A DNA stretch of 58,612 nucleotides from Marmoricola sp. (GTDB lineage: Bacteria; Actinomycetota; Actinomycetes; Propionibacteriales; Nocardioidaceae). Below the pieces are notes generated by a model, which worked only from the letters and a program-made list of their open reading frames with translations, had not been told where the DNA came from and made no database searches. Location of the stretch: positions 1 to 58,612 of the forward strand of contig NZ_JAOPXI010000065.1 of the NCBI RefSeq assembly GCF_025965215.1. Reading direction: 5' to 3'. The stretch's first letter is position 1, and every line of letters starts with the position of its first letter. Below, in pieces: positions 29,046 to 37,876 of the stretch. Made by a program: the position numbers and the translations under genes.

Positions 29046-30491
29046 GTGCGGAGAGCAAAGATCGTGTGCACCCTCGGGCCGGCCACCTCCACGAAGGAGA
29101 GCATCCGGGCCCTGGTGGACGCCGGTATGGACGTGGCCCGGCTGAACCTGAGCCACGGAACGTACGCCGAGCACGAGGCCGTGTACCGGATGGTGCGCGA
29201 GGCCTCCGACGAGAGCGGCCACGGTGTCGGGATCTTCGCCGACCTCCAGGGCCCGAAGATCCGCCTCGGCTGGTTCCGTGACGGCGGGGTGCGCCTGCAG
29301 AGTGGCCAGGAGTTCACGATCACGACGCGCGAGCTGTCCGGGACCAACGAGATCGCCTCGACGACGTACGAGGGTCTGCCCGGCGACGTCAGCGAAGGCG
29401 ACCAGGTCCTGATCGACGACGGCAAGGTGCGTCTCCGGGTCACCGGGGTGAACGGCACCGACGTGCACACCCGCGTCGAGGTCGGCGGGCGGGTCAGCGA
29501 CCACAAGGGCATCAACCTGCCCGGCGTTCCGGTCAGCGTGCCCGCGCTCTCCGAGAAGGACATCGAAGACCTGCGCTGGGCGCTGCACCTGACGGTCGAC
29601 TTCATCGCCCTGTCGTTCGTCCGATCGGCCAAGGACGTCGAGGACGTCCGCCAGGTCATGCACGAAGAGGGCATCATGCTCCCGGTCATCGCGAAGATCG
29701 AGAAGCCGCAGGCGATCGACAACCTCGATGAGGTGATCAAAGCCTTCGACGGCTTCATGGTCGCCCGCGGCGACCTCGGCGTCGAGTGCCCGCTGGAGGA
29801 CGTCCCGTTCCTGCAGAAGCGCGTGGTCGCCAAGGCGCGACGCAACGCCAAGCCCGTCATCGTCGCGACGCAGATGCTCGAGTCGATGATCTCCAGCCCG
29901 ACGCCGACCAGGGCCGAGGCCTCGGACGTGGCGAACGCCATCCTGGACGGGGCCGACGCTGTGATGCTCTCCGGCGAGACGAGCGTAGGGGAGTACCCGA
30001 TCGAGACGGTCCGCACGATGGCCCGGATCATCGAGTCGACCGAGGACCACGAGCTCGAGCGGATGGCCGCCATCGACTGGCAGCCCCGGACCCGCGGCGG
30101 GGTCATCGCGAAGGCCGCGGCCGAGGTGGCCGAGCGGGTCGGTGCCAAGTACCTGGTCGCCTTCACCCAGTCCGGTGACTCGGCACGGCGGCTGGCCCGC
30201 TACCGCGGGGTCATCCCGGTCCTCGCCTTCACACCTGAGGCGACGGTGCGATCACAGCTGTCGATGACCTGGGGCGTCGAGACGTTCAAGACCGTGGAGG
30301 TCGAGCACACCGACCAGATGGTGCGTCAGGTCGACGAGCAGCTGCTCGACGCGGGCCGCGTCGTCGAAGGCGACATCGTGGTGATCATCGCCGGCAGTCC
30401 GCCAGGGATCCCCGGTTCGACGAACGCGCTGCGCATCCACCGGATGGGCGACGCGATCAACGAGGTTGCTCCGGCGTACCGGAGTCTGTGA
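29046..30491 (+). CDS. pyk: Pyruvate kinase
   Basis: Final ATP-yielding step of glycolysis. 481 residues. Begins RRAKIVCTLGPATS; LNLSHGTYAEH, the lid domain (about 70-165), the signature VIAKIEKPQAIDNLDEVIKA with catalytic Lys, MVARGDLGVECPLEDVPFLQK and ATQMLESMI are all present. The C-terminal allosteric domain includes AFTQSGDSARRLARYR. GTG 29046 is fixed by the conserved start. It is followed by the convergent tRNA-Leu gene. Confidence 0.97.
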   Translation: MRRAKIVCTLGPATSTKESIRALVDAGMDVARLNLSHGTYAEHEAVYRMVREASDESGHGVGIFADLQGPKIRLGWFRDGGVRLQSGQEFTITTRELSGTNEIASTTYEGLPGDVSEGDQVLIDDGKVRLRVTGVNGTDVHTRVEVGGRVSDHKGINLPGVPVSVPALSEKDIEDLRWALHLTVDFIALSFVRSAKDVEDVRQVMHEEGIMLPVIAKIEKPQAIDNLDEVIKAFDGFMVARGDLGVECPLEDVPFLQKRVVAKARRNAKPVIVATQMLESMISSPTPTRAEASDVANAILDGADAVMLSGETSVGEYPIETVRTMARIIESTEDHELERMAAIDWQPRTRGGVIAKAAAEVAERVGAKYLVAFTQSGDSARRLARYRGVIPVLAFTPEATVRSQLSMTWGVETFKTVEVEHTDQMVRQVDEQLLDAGRVVEGDIVVIIAGSPPGIPGSTNALRIHRMGDAINEVAPAYRSL

Positions 30492-30536
30492 CCGTACGCC
30501 TCGCGCCGCTGGCCGATCGGCGCGACCTGCTTCGGG

Positions 30537-30619
30537 TGCCGGGTGTGGGATTCGAACCCACACGCCCTTTCGGACAATGCTGTTTGAGAGCATCGTGTCT
30601 GCCATTCCACCAACCCGGC
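30537..30619 (-). tRNA. tRNA-Leu (anticodon CAA)
   Basis: 83-base class II tRNA. The acceptor stem pairs GCCGGGT with ACCCGGC and the discriminator base is A. The anticodon stem ATGCT/AGCAT carries loop CTCAAAC, placing CAA at 30586-30584, which reads UUG. A variable arm (around GTCCGAAAGGGC) and a T loop GGTTCGAATCC are present. The three bases after the discriminator are CCC, so CCA is not encoded and must be added. Convergent with pyk. Confidence 0.97.
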
Positions 30620-30665
30620 CGGGCAGGCAAACGCTACCTGAGGCGATGAGCCGATCCCCACTCGG

Positions 30666-30678
30666 TAGCCTGTGGCCC
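30666..30678 (+). promoter_or_regulatory. Predicted -10 of a leaderless promoter for pdtaR
   Basis: TAGCCT at 30666-30671, 7 bases, then GTG 30679. This supports GTG 30679 over the in-frame ATG 30646. Confidence 0.45.
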
Positions 30679-31278
30679 GTGACCGAGAGCCCCGTGCCCA
30701 GCCGACGTCGCGTCGTCATCGCCGAGGACGAAGCGCTGATCCGCCTCGACCTCGCCGAGATGCTCGCCGAGGAAGGGTACGACGTGGTGGCGGCGGTCGA
30801 GGATGGTGAGCAGGCGATCGCACGGACTGAGGAGCTGCGACCGGACCTGGTCATCCTCGACGTCAAGATGCCCAGGCTCGACGGCATTGCTGCGGCCGAG
30901 CGGATCGCATCGCAACGCATCGCGCCGGTGGTCATGCTCACCGCGTTCAGCCAGCGGGACCTCGTGGAGCGGGCGCGAGACGCCGGTGCGATGGCCTACC
31001 TGGTCAAGCCGTTCGGGAAGTCTGACCTGGTGCCGGCGATCGAGATGGCGGTCAGCCGGTTCGCCGAGCTCCAGCTGCTCGAGGCCGAGGTCGCCGACCT
31101 GTCCGACCGGCTCGAGACCCGCAAGGTCGTCGACAAGGCCAAGGGCGTTCTCCAGGAGAAGCTGGGCCTGTCCGAACCCGACGCGTTCCGCTGGATCCAG
31201 AAGACCGCGATGGACCTGCGCCTCTCGATGCGCGAGGTTGCCGATGGAGTCGTCGAACACGGGGTCGACGGCCGCTGA
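30679..31278 (+). CDS. pdtaR: ANTAR-type response regulator (PdtaR-like)
   Basis: 199 residues. The receiver domain has the acidic pair in IAEDEALIRLDLAEML, phosphoacceptor Asp61 (LVILDVKMPRLDG), Thr in VMLTAFSQRDLVERARDAGAMAYLVKPF and the conserved Lys. A coiled linker (LLEAEVADLSDRLETRKVV) leads to the C-terminal ANTAR domain (about 135-190), which binds paired RNA hairpins and prevents termination. It closely follows the M. tuberculosis PdtaR (Rv1626) sequence as I remember it. The cognate kinase (PdtaS) is not in the window; the orphan kinase at 2099 has a different architecture. Confidence 0.93.
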   Translation: MTESPVPSRRRVVIAEDEALIRLDLAEMLAEEGYDVVAAVEDGEQAIARTEELRPDLVILDVKMPRLDGIAAAERIASQRIAPVVMLTAFSQRDLVERARDAGAMAYLVKPFGKSDLVPAIEMAVSRFAELQLLEAEVADLSDRLETRKVVDKAKGVLQEKLGLSEPDAFRWIQKTAMDLRLSMREVADGVVEHGVDGR

Positions 31279-31301
31279 TCGCGCTGCGGGTGTGGCGCGG
31301 A

Positions 31302-31317
31302 CAGGACCTACGTCCTG
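31302..31317 (+). terminator. Small hairpin after pdtaR
   Basis: CAGGAC and GTCCTG form a 6-bp stem with loop CTAC, 24 bases after the pdtaR stop. No U-run follows, so termination is uncertain. Confidence 0.3.
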
Positions 31318-31408
31318 GTTCGGGCATACCGGCGAATGCGTTGCGTCACGGTTTGGCAACGGTGCAGATCGGAGCCGTTGGGTTGCCCCGCAGCGGATTC
31401 TTCGGTGC

Positions 31409-31454
31409 TAGCGTCCCCCCAAACCACGTGATCGGTGCCGAGCGTCGATCACGT
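31409..31454 (+). promoter_or_regulatory. liv operon -10 candidate and inverted repeat in the leader
   Basis: TAGCGT (31409-31414) is a possible -10. Just downstream, ACGTGATCG (31426-31434) and CGATCACGT (31446-31454) form a perfect 9-base inverted repeat with centres 20 bp apart. The spacing of two helical turns suits a dimeric repressor; a leader hairpin is the alternative. It lies 24 bases before the livJ ATG, which has its own Shine-Dalgarno (GGAGG). Confidence 0.45.
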
Positions 31455-31477
31455 CCACCCCCGATAGCGGAGGAAAC

Positions 31478-32602
31478 ATGATCCGTTCCATGAAGTCCCT
31501 GCGCGTGGCCGCCGCCGTGGCCGGCGTCGCTGCGCTCAGCCTGACCGCTGCCTGCGGTTCCTCGTCAAGCAATGGCTCGTCGAGCGGTGCCAGTGCGTTC
31601 TGCGGCAAGAACCTCGCGTTCATCGGCGCCCTGACTGGTGACGCCGGTGCGCTCGGCCAGAACATGGTCAACGGCATCAACCTGGCGCTCAAGGGCTACA
31701 ACGCCAAGAACACCAGTTGCAAGATCGGCCTCAAGACCTTCGACTCGCAGGGGGACCCGACCAAGGCGCCCGCCCTCGCGACCCAGATCATCAATGACAG
31801 CACGATCTTCGGGCTGGTCGGTCCCGGCTTCTCCGGGGAGTCGCTGGCGACCGGCAAGACCTTCTTCCAGGCCGGCCTGCCGTCGATCTCCCCGTCGGCC
31901 ACCAACGTGACGATCACCAAGTCCGGATGGACCACGTGGCACCGGGTCATCGGCAACGACGACGCCCAGGGCAACGCAGATGCCAAGTACCTGACCGGTA
32001 CCGCCGGCTGCAAGAAGGTCTTCGCCGTCGACGACGGCCAGGACTACAGCGTCGGCCTCGACAAGACGGTCCAGAGCGCGCTCGGCTCGGCTCTCGCGGG
32101 CACCGACAAGATCTCGGTCGGCCAGACCGACATGTCGGCCGTGGTGACCAAGACCAAGGCTGCCGGAGCGGACTGCTTCTTCTACGGTGGCTACTACACC
32201 GAGGCGGGCCTGCTCAAGAAGGCGCTCACCCAGGGTGGCTTCAAGGGCACGTTCATGTCGGGTGACGGTGCCGAGGACCCGAACTTCGTCAAGGTCGCGG
32301 GAGCGCAGGCCGCCAACGGTGCGGTGCTGTCGGCCCCGGCCGGCCCGGCCCCGAGCGGTTTCGGCGCGACCGGTCTGTACGCCACCCAGGCGTACGACGC
32401 GACGAACATCTTCCTGGCAGCAGTCAAGGCAGGTGTCGGAACCGAGCAGAAGCTGAACGACTACATCAACAGCTACACGGGCACTGGTGCCAGCGGTCCG
32501 ATCGCGTTCGACAGCAAGGGCGACATCAAGCAGTCGAAGATCTACGCCTACTTCGTGAAGAACGGCGTGCTGGACGTCAACAACCCGACCGCGATCTCCT
32601 GA
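31478..32602 (+). CDS. livJ: Branched-chain amino acid ABC transporter substrate-binding lipoprotein
   Basis: 374 residues. Signal peptide with lipobox TAAC (Cys26), a Ser/Gly linker, then the type I periplasmic fold: LAFIGALTGDAGALGQNMVNGINLAL, GLVGPGFSGES, SISPSATN and WHRVIGNDDAQGNADAKYL. Family assignment is firm; ligand preference (Leu/Ile/Val or another amide or amino acid) is inferred from the adjacent livHMGF. ATG 31478 follows GGAGG. The gene is separated from livH by a strong hairpin, which may let it be expressed above the permease genes. Confidence 0.94.
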   Translation: MIRSMKSLRVAAAVAGVAALSLTAACGSSSSNGSSSGASAFCGKNLAFIGALTGDAGALGQNMVNGINLALKGYNAKNTSCKIGLKTFDSQGDPTKAPALATQIINDSTIFGLVGPGFSGESLATGKTFFQAGLPSISPSATNVTITKSGWTTWHRVIGNDDAQGNADAKYLTGTAGCKKVFAVDDGQDYSVGLDKTVQSALGSALAGTDKISVGQTDMSAVVTKTKAAGADCFFYGGYYTEAGLLKKALTQGGFKGTFMSGDGAEDPNFVKVAGAQAANGAVLSAPAGPAPSGFGATGLYATQAYDATNIFLAAVKAGVGTEQKLNDYINSYTGTGASGPIAFDSKGDIKQSKIYAYFVKNGVLDVNNPTAIS

Positions 32603-32630
32603 TCTCGGAGAAGTCTGAGTAACTGAACCA

Positions 32631-32666
32631 GGCTGCGGCCGGAGGCACCCGCCTCCGGCCGCAGCC
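32631..32666 (+). terminator. Perfect 16-bp hairpin between livJ and livH
   Basis: Arms 32631-32646 and 32651-32666 are exact reverse complements with loop ACCC. No U-tract follows (GATCAGATCA). It is probably a partial terminator or a 3'-end stabiliser of the livJ mRNA. Confidence 0.75.
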
Positions 32667-32691
32667 GATCAGATCAGGGGGAGGACCCGCG

Positions 32692-33708
32692 GTGGATCTG
32701 GGTGCGCTGTTCGGCAGCTACGACAACTTTCTGAGCTTCACCATCGGGGGCCTGGTGTTCGGCGCGATCTACGCGCTCGTCGCGCTCGGCTACACGATGG
32801 TCTACGGCGTTCTCCAGCTGATCAACTTCGCCCACTCCGAGGTCTTCATGTTCGGGACCTTCGCGGTGGCCTGGGTGTTCGTGGCGTTGCACGGGACCTC
32901 GAGCGCCCAATGGAGCCTGGGGAGATCGATCCCGATCCTCCTCGTCGCGCTCGTCGCCGCGATGTGCCTGTCTGCGGTCGTGGCGCTCCTGCTCGAGCGC
33001 ATCGCGTACCGGCCGCTGATCAAGAAGAACGCGCCGAAGCTGATCGCGCTGATCTCCGCGATCGGCGCCTCCTTCGCTCTGTCAGAGGGCATGGGACTGC
33101 GCGACAAGTTCGCGCAGTGGTTCGGTCTCGACCACAAGCTTGCGAACTACGTCTCTCCGGGCAAGGCCCGCGACGTCTACTCCAACCCGGTCTCGATCCT
33201 GCCGCACCACTTGTTCAGCATCGGGGGTTACAGCGTCACCGACGTGGACCTGACGATCATCGTCGCAGCCGTGCTGATGATGGTCGTCCTCGACCAGCTG
33301 GTCCTGCGTACCCGCTTCGGCCGGGGCATCCGCGCGGTCGCGCAGGACCCCGAGTCCGCAGCCCTGATGGGCGTGAACAGCACCCGCGTCGTGCAGCTGA
33401 CCTTCCTCCTCGGCGGTCTGATGGCCGGCGCCGCCGCCACCCTCTACATGGTCAAGATCGGCACCACCAAGCAGGACGCCGGCTTCACCCTCGGTGTCAA
33501 GGCGTTCACCGCCGCCGTCATGGGCGGCATCGGCAACCTGCGTGGTGCGCTGCTGGGTGGCCTCCTCCTCGGAGTGATGGAGAGCTGGGGAGCAGCCGTG
33601 TTCGGCGACCAGTGGCGCGACGTCACCGCCTTCGTGCTGCTCGTCCTGATCCTTCTGGTCCGACCCTCCGGCATCCTCGGTGAGGCGCTCGGGAAGGCAC
33701 GCGCATGA
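32692..33708 (+). CDS. livH: Branched-chain amino acid ABC permease LivH
   Basis: 338-residue polytopic permease. Family segments are GLVFGAIYALVALGYTMVYGVLQLINFAHSEV, the cytoplasmic coupling region RTRFGRGIRAVAQDPESAALMGVN, and GGIGNLRGALLGGLLLGVMES. GTG 32692 follows GGGGGAGG at good spacing. Its stop overlaps the livM ATG by 4 bases. Confidence 0.95.
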   Translation: MDLGALFGSYDNFLSFTIGGLVFGAIYALVALGYTMVYGVLQLINFAHSEVFMFGTFAVAWVFVALHGTSSAQWSLGRSIPILLVALVAAMCLSAVVALLLERIAYRPLIKKNAPKLIALISAIGASFALSEGMGLRDKFAQWFGLDHKLANYVSPGKARDVYSNPVSILPHHLFSIGGYSVTDVDLTIIVAAVLMMVVLDQLVLRTRFGRGIRAVAQDPESAALMGVNSTRVVQLTFLLGGLMAGAAATLYMVKIGTTKQDAGFTLGVKAFTAAVMGGIGNLRGALLGGLLLGVMESWGAAVFGDQWRDVTAFVLLVLILLVRPSGILGEALGKARA

Positions 33709-34922
33709 CGACCCCGAGCCTCATGGTTCCCCCCGTGCGCCAAAGCCCGTTGCACAAGGTCGGCGAGTGGTGGGACGTGAGAGTCGACCGCTACAACGCA
33801 CAGCCGACCTACCTGAAGGCGATCTGGGCCGTGCTGGCGATGGTGTTCGTGTACGCGCTGCCGCTGCTGCGCCTGCCGATCATCACGACCAACCAGATCG
33901 ACTTCGGTGGGGTGATGTTCGACTGTGCCACCTTCGCGCTGGTCGCGCTCGGCCTGAACATCGTGATCGGGTACGCCGGGCTGCTCGACCTCGGGTACAT
34001 CGGGTTCTACGCGACTGGCGCCTACGTCACCGGTGTCCTGACGTCCTACCACTGGCAGTGGCCGTACTTCCTGTCGCTGCCGCTGGCGATCATCGTCACC
34101 ATGATCACCGGAGTGATCCTCGGGGCGCCGACCTTGCGGGTGCGCGGCGACTACCTGGCCATCGTCACACTCGGGTTCGGCGAGATCATCCAGAAGATCG
34201 CCAACAACGTCAGCTGGCTCGGCGCGTCTGCGGGCATCAAGAACATCGCGCACCCGCCGTCGTTCGGAAAGCAGCCGAATCCGCCGTTCGAGCAGGGCGG
34301 TGCGTTCGCGATCCCGCACCTGCAGTGGAACGGCCTGGTCCCGTCGCTGGACACCACCCACGAGACCCATGTCTTGGTCTTCGGCGCCCTCGACGCGATC
34401 CCGTACTACTGGCTGATCCTCACTGTCCTGATCCTGGTGATCATCGGTGATCGGCTGGTCAAGGCGAGTCGGGTCGGGCGCGCGTGGGAGGCCACCCGCG
34501 AGGACGAGGACGCCGCCGAGCTGATGGGCGTCAACACCTTCAAGTACAAGCTGATGGCCTTCGCCCTCGGTGCGGCCATCGGTGGCCTCTCCGGCTCGCT
34601 GTACGCGAGCGGACAGGGTGGGTACATCAATCCGCAGGCCTTCATGCTCATCTACTCGATGCTCTACGTCGCCGCGGTCATCGTGGGCGGCTCGGGCAAC
34701 CGCTGGGGTGCGATCCTGGGCGGCGTGATCGTGGCGTACCTTCCGGACCGGTTCCGTCAGCTGGGGGACTACCGGTACTTCATCTTCGGTCTGGCGCTGA
34801 TGGTGCTGTCGATCTGGCGACCCCAGGGGCTGCTACCACCGCGCCGGGCCAGACGGGCGCGCGCCGCGGAAGCGCAGATCGACGCGCTCGAGGAAGGCGA
34901 CGTGGAGGTGACCGATGTCTGA
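33705..34922 (+). CDS. livM: Branched-chain amino acid ABC permease LivM
   Basis: 405-residue partner permease. An N-terminal cytoplasmic stretch of about 40 residues precedes eight or more membrane segments. Family segments are [46 protein letters not shown] and the coupling region [23 protein letters not shown]. The charged C-terminal tail ([18 protein letters not shown]) is cytoplasmic. Overlaps livH by 4 and livG by 8 bases. Confidence 0.95.
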   Translation: MTTPSLMVPPVRQSPLHKVGEWWDVRVDRYNAQPTYLKAIWAVLAMVFVYALPLLRLPIITTNQIDFGGVMFDCATFALVALGLNIVIGYAGLLDLGYIGFYATGAYVTGVLTSYHWQWPYFLSLPLAIIVTMITGVILGAPTLRVRGDYLAIVTLGFGEIIQKIANNVSWLGASAGIKNIAHPPSFGKQPNPPFEQGGAFAIPHLQWNGLVPSLDTTHETHVLVFGALDAIPYYWLILTVLILVIIGDRLVKASRVGRAWEATREDEDAAELMGVNTFKYKLMAFALGAAIGGLSGSLYASGQGGYINPQAFMLIYSMLYVAAVIVGGSGNRWGAILGGVIVAYLPDRFRQLGDYRYFIFGLALMVLSIWRPQGLLPPRRARRARAAEAQIDALEEGDVEVTDV

Positions 34923-35703
34923 TCCCCGTCCGGCCGTCCTCGAGGTCGACAACGTCACGATCAAGTTCGGCGGCCTCACCGCCCTCAACGAGGTCACTTT
35001 CGACATCAGGGAAGGCGAGATCCTCGGCCTGATCGGCCCGAACGGCGCCGGCAAGACGACCTGTTTCAACGTCATGACAGGCGTCTACCAGGCGACCTCG
35101 GGACAGGTCCGCTTCGGCGGGAAGCCCCTCGGCCGGATGCGTCGGCACAAGATCACGCAGCTCGGCATCGCGCGCACCTTCCAGAACATCCGGCTGTTCA
35201 AGTCGATGTCGGTGCTCGAGAACGTGATGGTCGGTGCGGACGCGCACAGCAGGGTCGGCATCTTCGACGCGCTGTTCCGGACCCCTCGGCACCGCAGGAC
35301 GGAGGCTGAAGCGCTCGCCCGTGCCACGGACCTGCTCGAGGTCGTCGGGATCAAGGCCGACCATGACGAGCTGGCCTCCAACCTGTCGTACGGCGACCAG
35401 CGGAGGCTCGAGATCGCCAGGGCGATGGCGACCGGCCCCAAGCTGCTCTGCCTCGACGAGCCCGCGGCCGGTTTCAACCCGGCCGAGAAGCTCAAGCTGA
35501 TGGAGCTGATCCGCAAGGTCCGCGACGAGGGCTATACCGTCCTGCTGATCGAGCACGACATGCGCCTCGTCATGGGTGTCACCGACCGGATCGTGGTGCT
35601 CGAGTTCGGGCAGAAGATCGCCGAGGGCACCCCGGCGGAGATCCGCGACAACCCCGCTGTCATCGCGGCCTACCTGGGAGTGGACGAAGACGATGCTTCT
35701 TGA
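34915..35703 (+). CDS. livG: Branched-chain amino acid ABC ATPase LivG
   Basis: 262-residue ATPase. Walker [10 protein letters not shown], the Q-loop region [10 protein letters not shown] typical of LivG, signature [15 protein letters not shown], Walker [14 protein letters not shown] and switch His in [11 protein letters not shown]. The C-terminal [13 protein letters not shown] is the BCA ATPase tail. ATG 34915 lies within the end of livM; the stop overlaps livF by 11 bases. Confidence 0.96.
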   Translation: MSDPRPAVLEVDNVTIKFGGLTALNEVTFDIREGEILGLIGPNGAGKTTCFNVMTGVYQATSGQVRFGGKPLGRMRRHKITQLGIARTFQNIRLFKSMSVLENVMVGADAHSRVGIFDALFRTPRHRRTEAEALARATDLLEVVGIKADHDELASNLSYGDQRRLEIARAMATGPKLLCLDEPAAGFNPAEKLKLMELIRKVRDEGYTVLLIEHDMRLVMGVTDRIVVLEFGQKIAEGTPAEIRDNPAVIAAYLGVDEDDAS

Positions 35704-36412
35704 GGTGCAGGGCCTGTGCGTCAACTACGGGCACATCGAGGCTATCCGCGACATCACCTTCGGAGTCGAGGAAGGCACGATCACGACGCTGATCGGAGCC
35801 AACGGCGCCGGCAAGACGACGACGCTGAAGACGCTCTCCGGGCTGCGCCGGGTCCGTCAGGGGACGGTGCTCTTCGACGGCAAGGACATCACCCATTCGC
35901 CGCCGTACGAGCGGGTCGTGATGGGGTTGAGCCAGTCACCCGAGGGTCGCGGATGCTTCCCGGGCATGTCCGTCCTGGAGAACCTCGACATGGGCGCCTA
36001 CGTCCGCAAGGACCGCAAGAGCGCCGCCTACCGGGCCGACATGGACCGCGTCTTCGACCTGTTCCCGCGGTTGAAGGAGCGGCAGGGCCAAGCCGCGGGC
36101 AGCATGTCCGGCGGTGAGCAGCAGATGCTGGCAATCGGGCGGGCGCTGATGGCCAAGCCGCGCTTGCTGCTCCTCGACGAACCCTCGATGGGTCTCGCGC
36201 CGAAGTTGATCCAGCAGATCTTTTCGATCGTCACCGAGATCAACACCCAGGGCACCACGGTGCTGCTCGTCGAGCAGAACGCCGCCCAGGCGCTCAAGCG
36301 GGCGCACACGGCGCACATCCTGGAGAGCGGCAAGATCGTCCGCTCCGGGACGGGCGCCGAACTGGCAGGCGACGACTCGGTCCGCGCGGCGTACCTCGGC
36401 GGTGACGTCTAG
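35693..36412 (+). CDS. livF: Branched-chain amino acid ABC ATPase LivF
   Basis: 239-residue ATPase. Walker A GANGAGKTT, Q-loop LSQSPEGRGCFPGMSVLENL, signature MSGGEQQMLAIGRAL, Walker B LLLLDEPSMGLAP, and VLLVEQNAAQALK, in which Gln replaces the switch His as is normal in LivF proteins. ATG 35693 is inside livG. Last gene of the operon; no terminator hairpin is seen in the 34 bases before the convergent DUF554 gene. Confidence 0.96.
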   Translation: MLLEVQGLCVNYGHIEAIRDITFGVEEGTITTLIGANGAGKTTTLKTLSGLRRVRQGTVLFDGKDITHSPPYERVVMGLSQSPEGRGCFPGMSVLENLDMGAYVRKDRKSAAYRADMDRVFDLFPRLKERQGQAAGSMSGGEQQMLAIGRALMAKPRLLLLDEPSMGLAPKLIQQIFSIVTEINTQGTTVLLVEQNAAQALKRAHTAHILESGKIVRSGTGAELAGDDSVRAAYLGGDV

Positions 36413-36433
36413 GTCGTCGAGCTTGCCGAGACG
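36413..36433 (+). repeat. 21-base repeat also present in the trpB 3' end
   Basis: Begins GTCGTCGAGCTTGCC and matches 20181-20201 at 20 of 21 positions. Its core TCGAGCTTGCCGA has complementary TCG/CGA ends. It fills most of the gap between livF and the DUF554 gene. Possibly a member of a dispersed actinobacterial repeat family. Confidence 0.5.
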
Positions 36434-36446
36434 CCCTGGGAACGGG

Positions 36447-37202
36447 CTAGCGGAACCAGACCACGACCTGCGTCAGCAACGGGGCGACCAGCAGCGCCGG
36501 CAGCAGGTCGCCGACCTTGATCTGCTTGATCTCGAGCAACCGGAGCCCGACTCCGACCAGCAACAGGCCGCCGGTCGCGGTCAGCGCGGCCAGGTGGGCA
36601 TCGGGCAGGAAGTTACCCAGGGCGGCGCCCAGGGCTGTGAGCGAGCCCTGCACAGCCACCAGCGTCACGACGCTCGCGGCGACGCCCCAGCCGAACGAGG
36701 CCGCGAAGGCGATCGAGGCGAACCCGTCGAGGGCTGATTTCAGGAGCAGCTGGTCCGAGCCCTTGCCGATGCCTTCGGTGATCGAGCCGAGGATCGTCAG
36801 CGGACCCACGCAGAACACCAGGGAGCTTGTCAGGAAGCCCTGGACGAACCGGTCCCGGCTGTCGCCGTGCGCCGCCGGGTCGTTGCGGCTCAGCCGCCGC
36901 TGGAGGACGTCGCCGAGGCCCTCGAGCCGGTCTTCGAGGCGGACCAGCGAGCCGCAGATGCCGCCGAGCAGCAGCGAGCCGAGCACGATCAGCATGGGCG
37001 CGGAGCTGCCGACTGCCCGTGCCAGGCTGCCGTCCGAGACCGCCATCGCCGACGAAGCCGCGATCAGCAGGGTGACGAGCCCGAGGCCGTCGGTGACCAC
37101 CCTGCGGGTGCGCAGCGGCAGCCGGTGGCCGACCAGGACTCCGATCGTGCTGCCGACCAGGACCGTCGAGGCGTTCACCAGAGTGCCCGTTCCGATGAAC
37201 AA
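36447..37202 (-). CDS. DUF554 family membrane protein (YdfK-like)
   Basis: 251 residues, six or seven hydrophobic segments. The N-terminus GTGTLVNASTVLVGSTIGVLVG, the central SLVFCVGPLTILGSITEGIGKGSD and the LLKSALDGFASIAFAASFGWGV segments are typical of DUF554. The family is widespread; function is unknown, with a transport role supposed. The start is TTG 37202, preceded by AGGGGG on the minus strand; no ATG or GTG gives the conserved start. Divergent from the GNAT gene, with an 86-base shared promoter gap. Confidence 0.9.
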   Translation of the reverse strand: MFIGTGTLVNASTVLVGSTIGVLVGHRLPLRTRRVVTDGLGLVTLLIAASSAMAVSDGSLARAVGSSAPMLIVLGSLLLGGICGSLVRLEDRLEGLGDVLQRRLSRNDPAAHGDSRDRFVQGFLTSSLVFCVGPLTILGSITEGIGKGSDQLLLKSALDGFASIAFAASFGWGVAASVVTLVAVQGSLTALGAALGNFLPDAHLAALTATGGLLLVGVGLRLLEIKQIKVGDLLPALLVAPLLTQVVVWFR

Positions 37203-37288
37203 CCCGGCCCCCTAGAGTGATGATGGCGAGAAGCGTAGTCTTGCGCCGTTCCGAACTCGGGTCACCGTCGGGGGTCTAGGAGGCATCG

Positions 37289-37876
37289 ATGTCACGTCGT
37301 CCGCTCGAGATCCGGGATGCCGTGCCTGAGGATGCCGAGGCATTGTTGAGGCTCTGGGACGAGGTCGGGCACAGGGGCAGCGAACAGCCGACGCCACGGC
37401 CGCTCGATGAGGCCGCCTCCGCGCTCGCACAGGTTGCTGCCGATCCCGACGAGCGGGTCGTGGTCGGGTTGCTCGACGGTGAGATCGTCGCCGCGCTCAA
37501 CCTGCGACGGGCCGCGATGAGCCCGCTGCACACCGACATGGCAATCCACACCTCCTACCTGCAGGTCCTGCCGACGCACCGCAAGCACGGGTTCGCCCGC
37601 GCCCTGCTCGACGTCGCCGTCACCTGGGCAGAGGACAAGGACATCCCGCACGTCACCGCGATCACCTCGAGCGGCTCGCGTGACACCAACCGTTTCCTGG
37701 CCCGTCTCGGGCTGGCGACCGTGGCCTCGATCCGGGTCGCGAACACCAGCCTGCTGCGCCACAAGCTCACCCCCGAGCCGCTGCGGTACGACGCCCGCCG
37801 CAACCTCGGGCGGGTGCTGGCCCAGCGGCGCTCGCAGCGGCGCGCCCAGGTGCGCGAGGACGCCGCCGACGACTAA
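37289..37876 (+). CDS. GNAT-family N-acetyltransferase
   Basis: 195 residues. GNAT pattern: LEIRDAVPEDAEALLRLWDEV, strand VVGLLDGEIVAALNLRR, SYLQVLPTHRKHGFARALLDVAVTWA (acetyl-CoA pyrophosphate loop RKHGFA) and TSSGSRDTNRFLARLGL. The C-terminal 40 residues are basic and Arg-rich. Substrate unknown. ATG 37289 has AGGAGG at good spacing. The TAA stop overlaps the TAG stop of the convergent thioesterase gene (4 shared bases). Confidence 0.88.
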   Translation: MSRRPLEIRDAVPEDAEALLRLWDEVGHRGSEQPTPRPLDEAASALAQVAADPDERVVVGLLDGEIVAALNLRRAAMSPLHTDMAIHTSYLQVLPTHRKHGFARALLDVAVTWAEDKDIPHVTAITSSGSRDTNRFLARLGLATVASIRVANTSLLRHKLTPEPLRYDARRNLGRVLAQRRSQRRAQVREDAADD

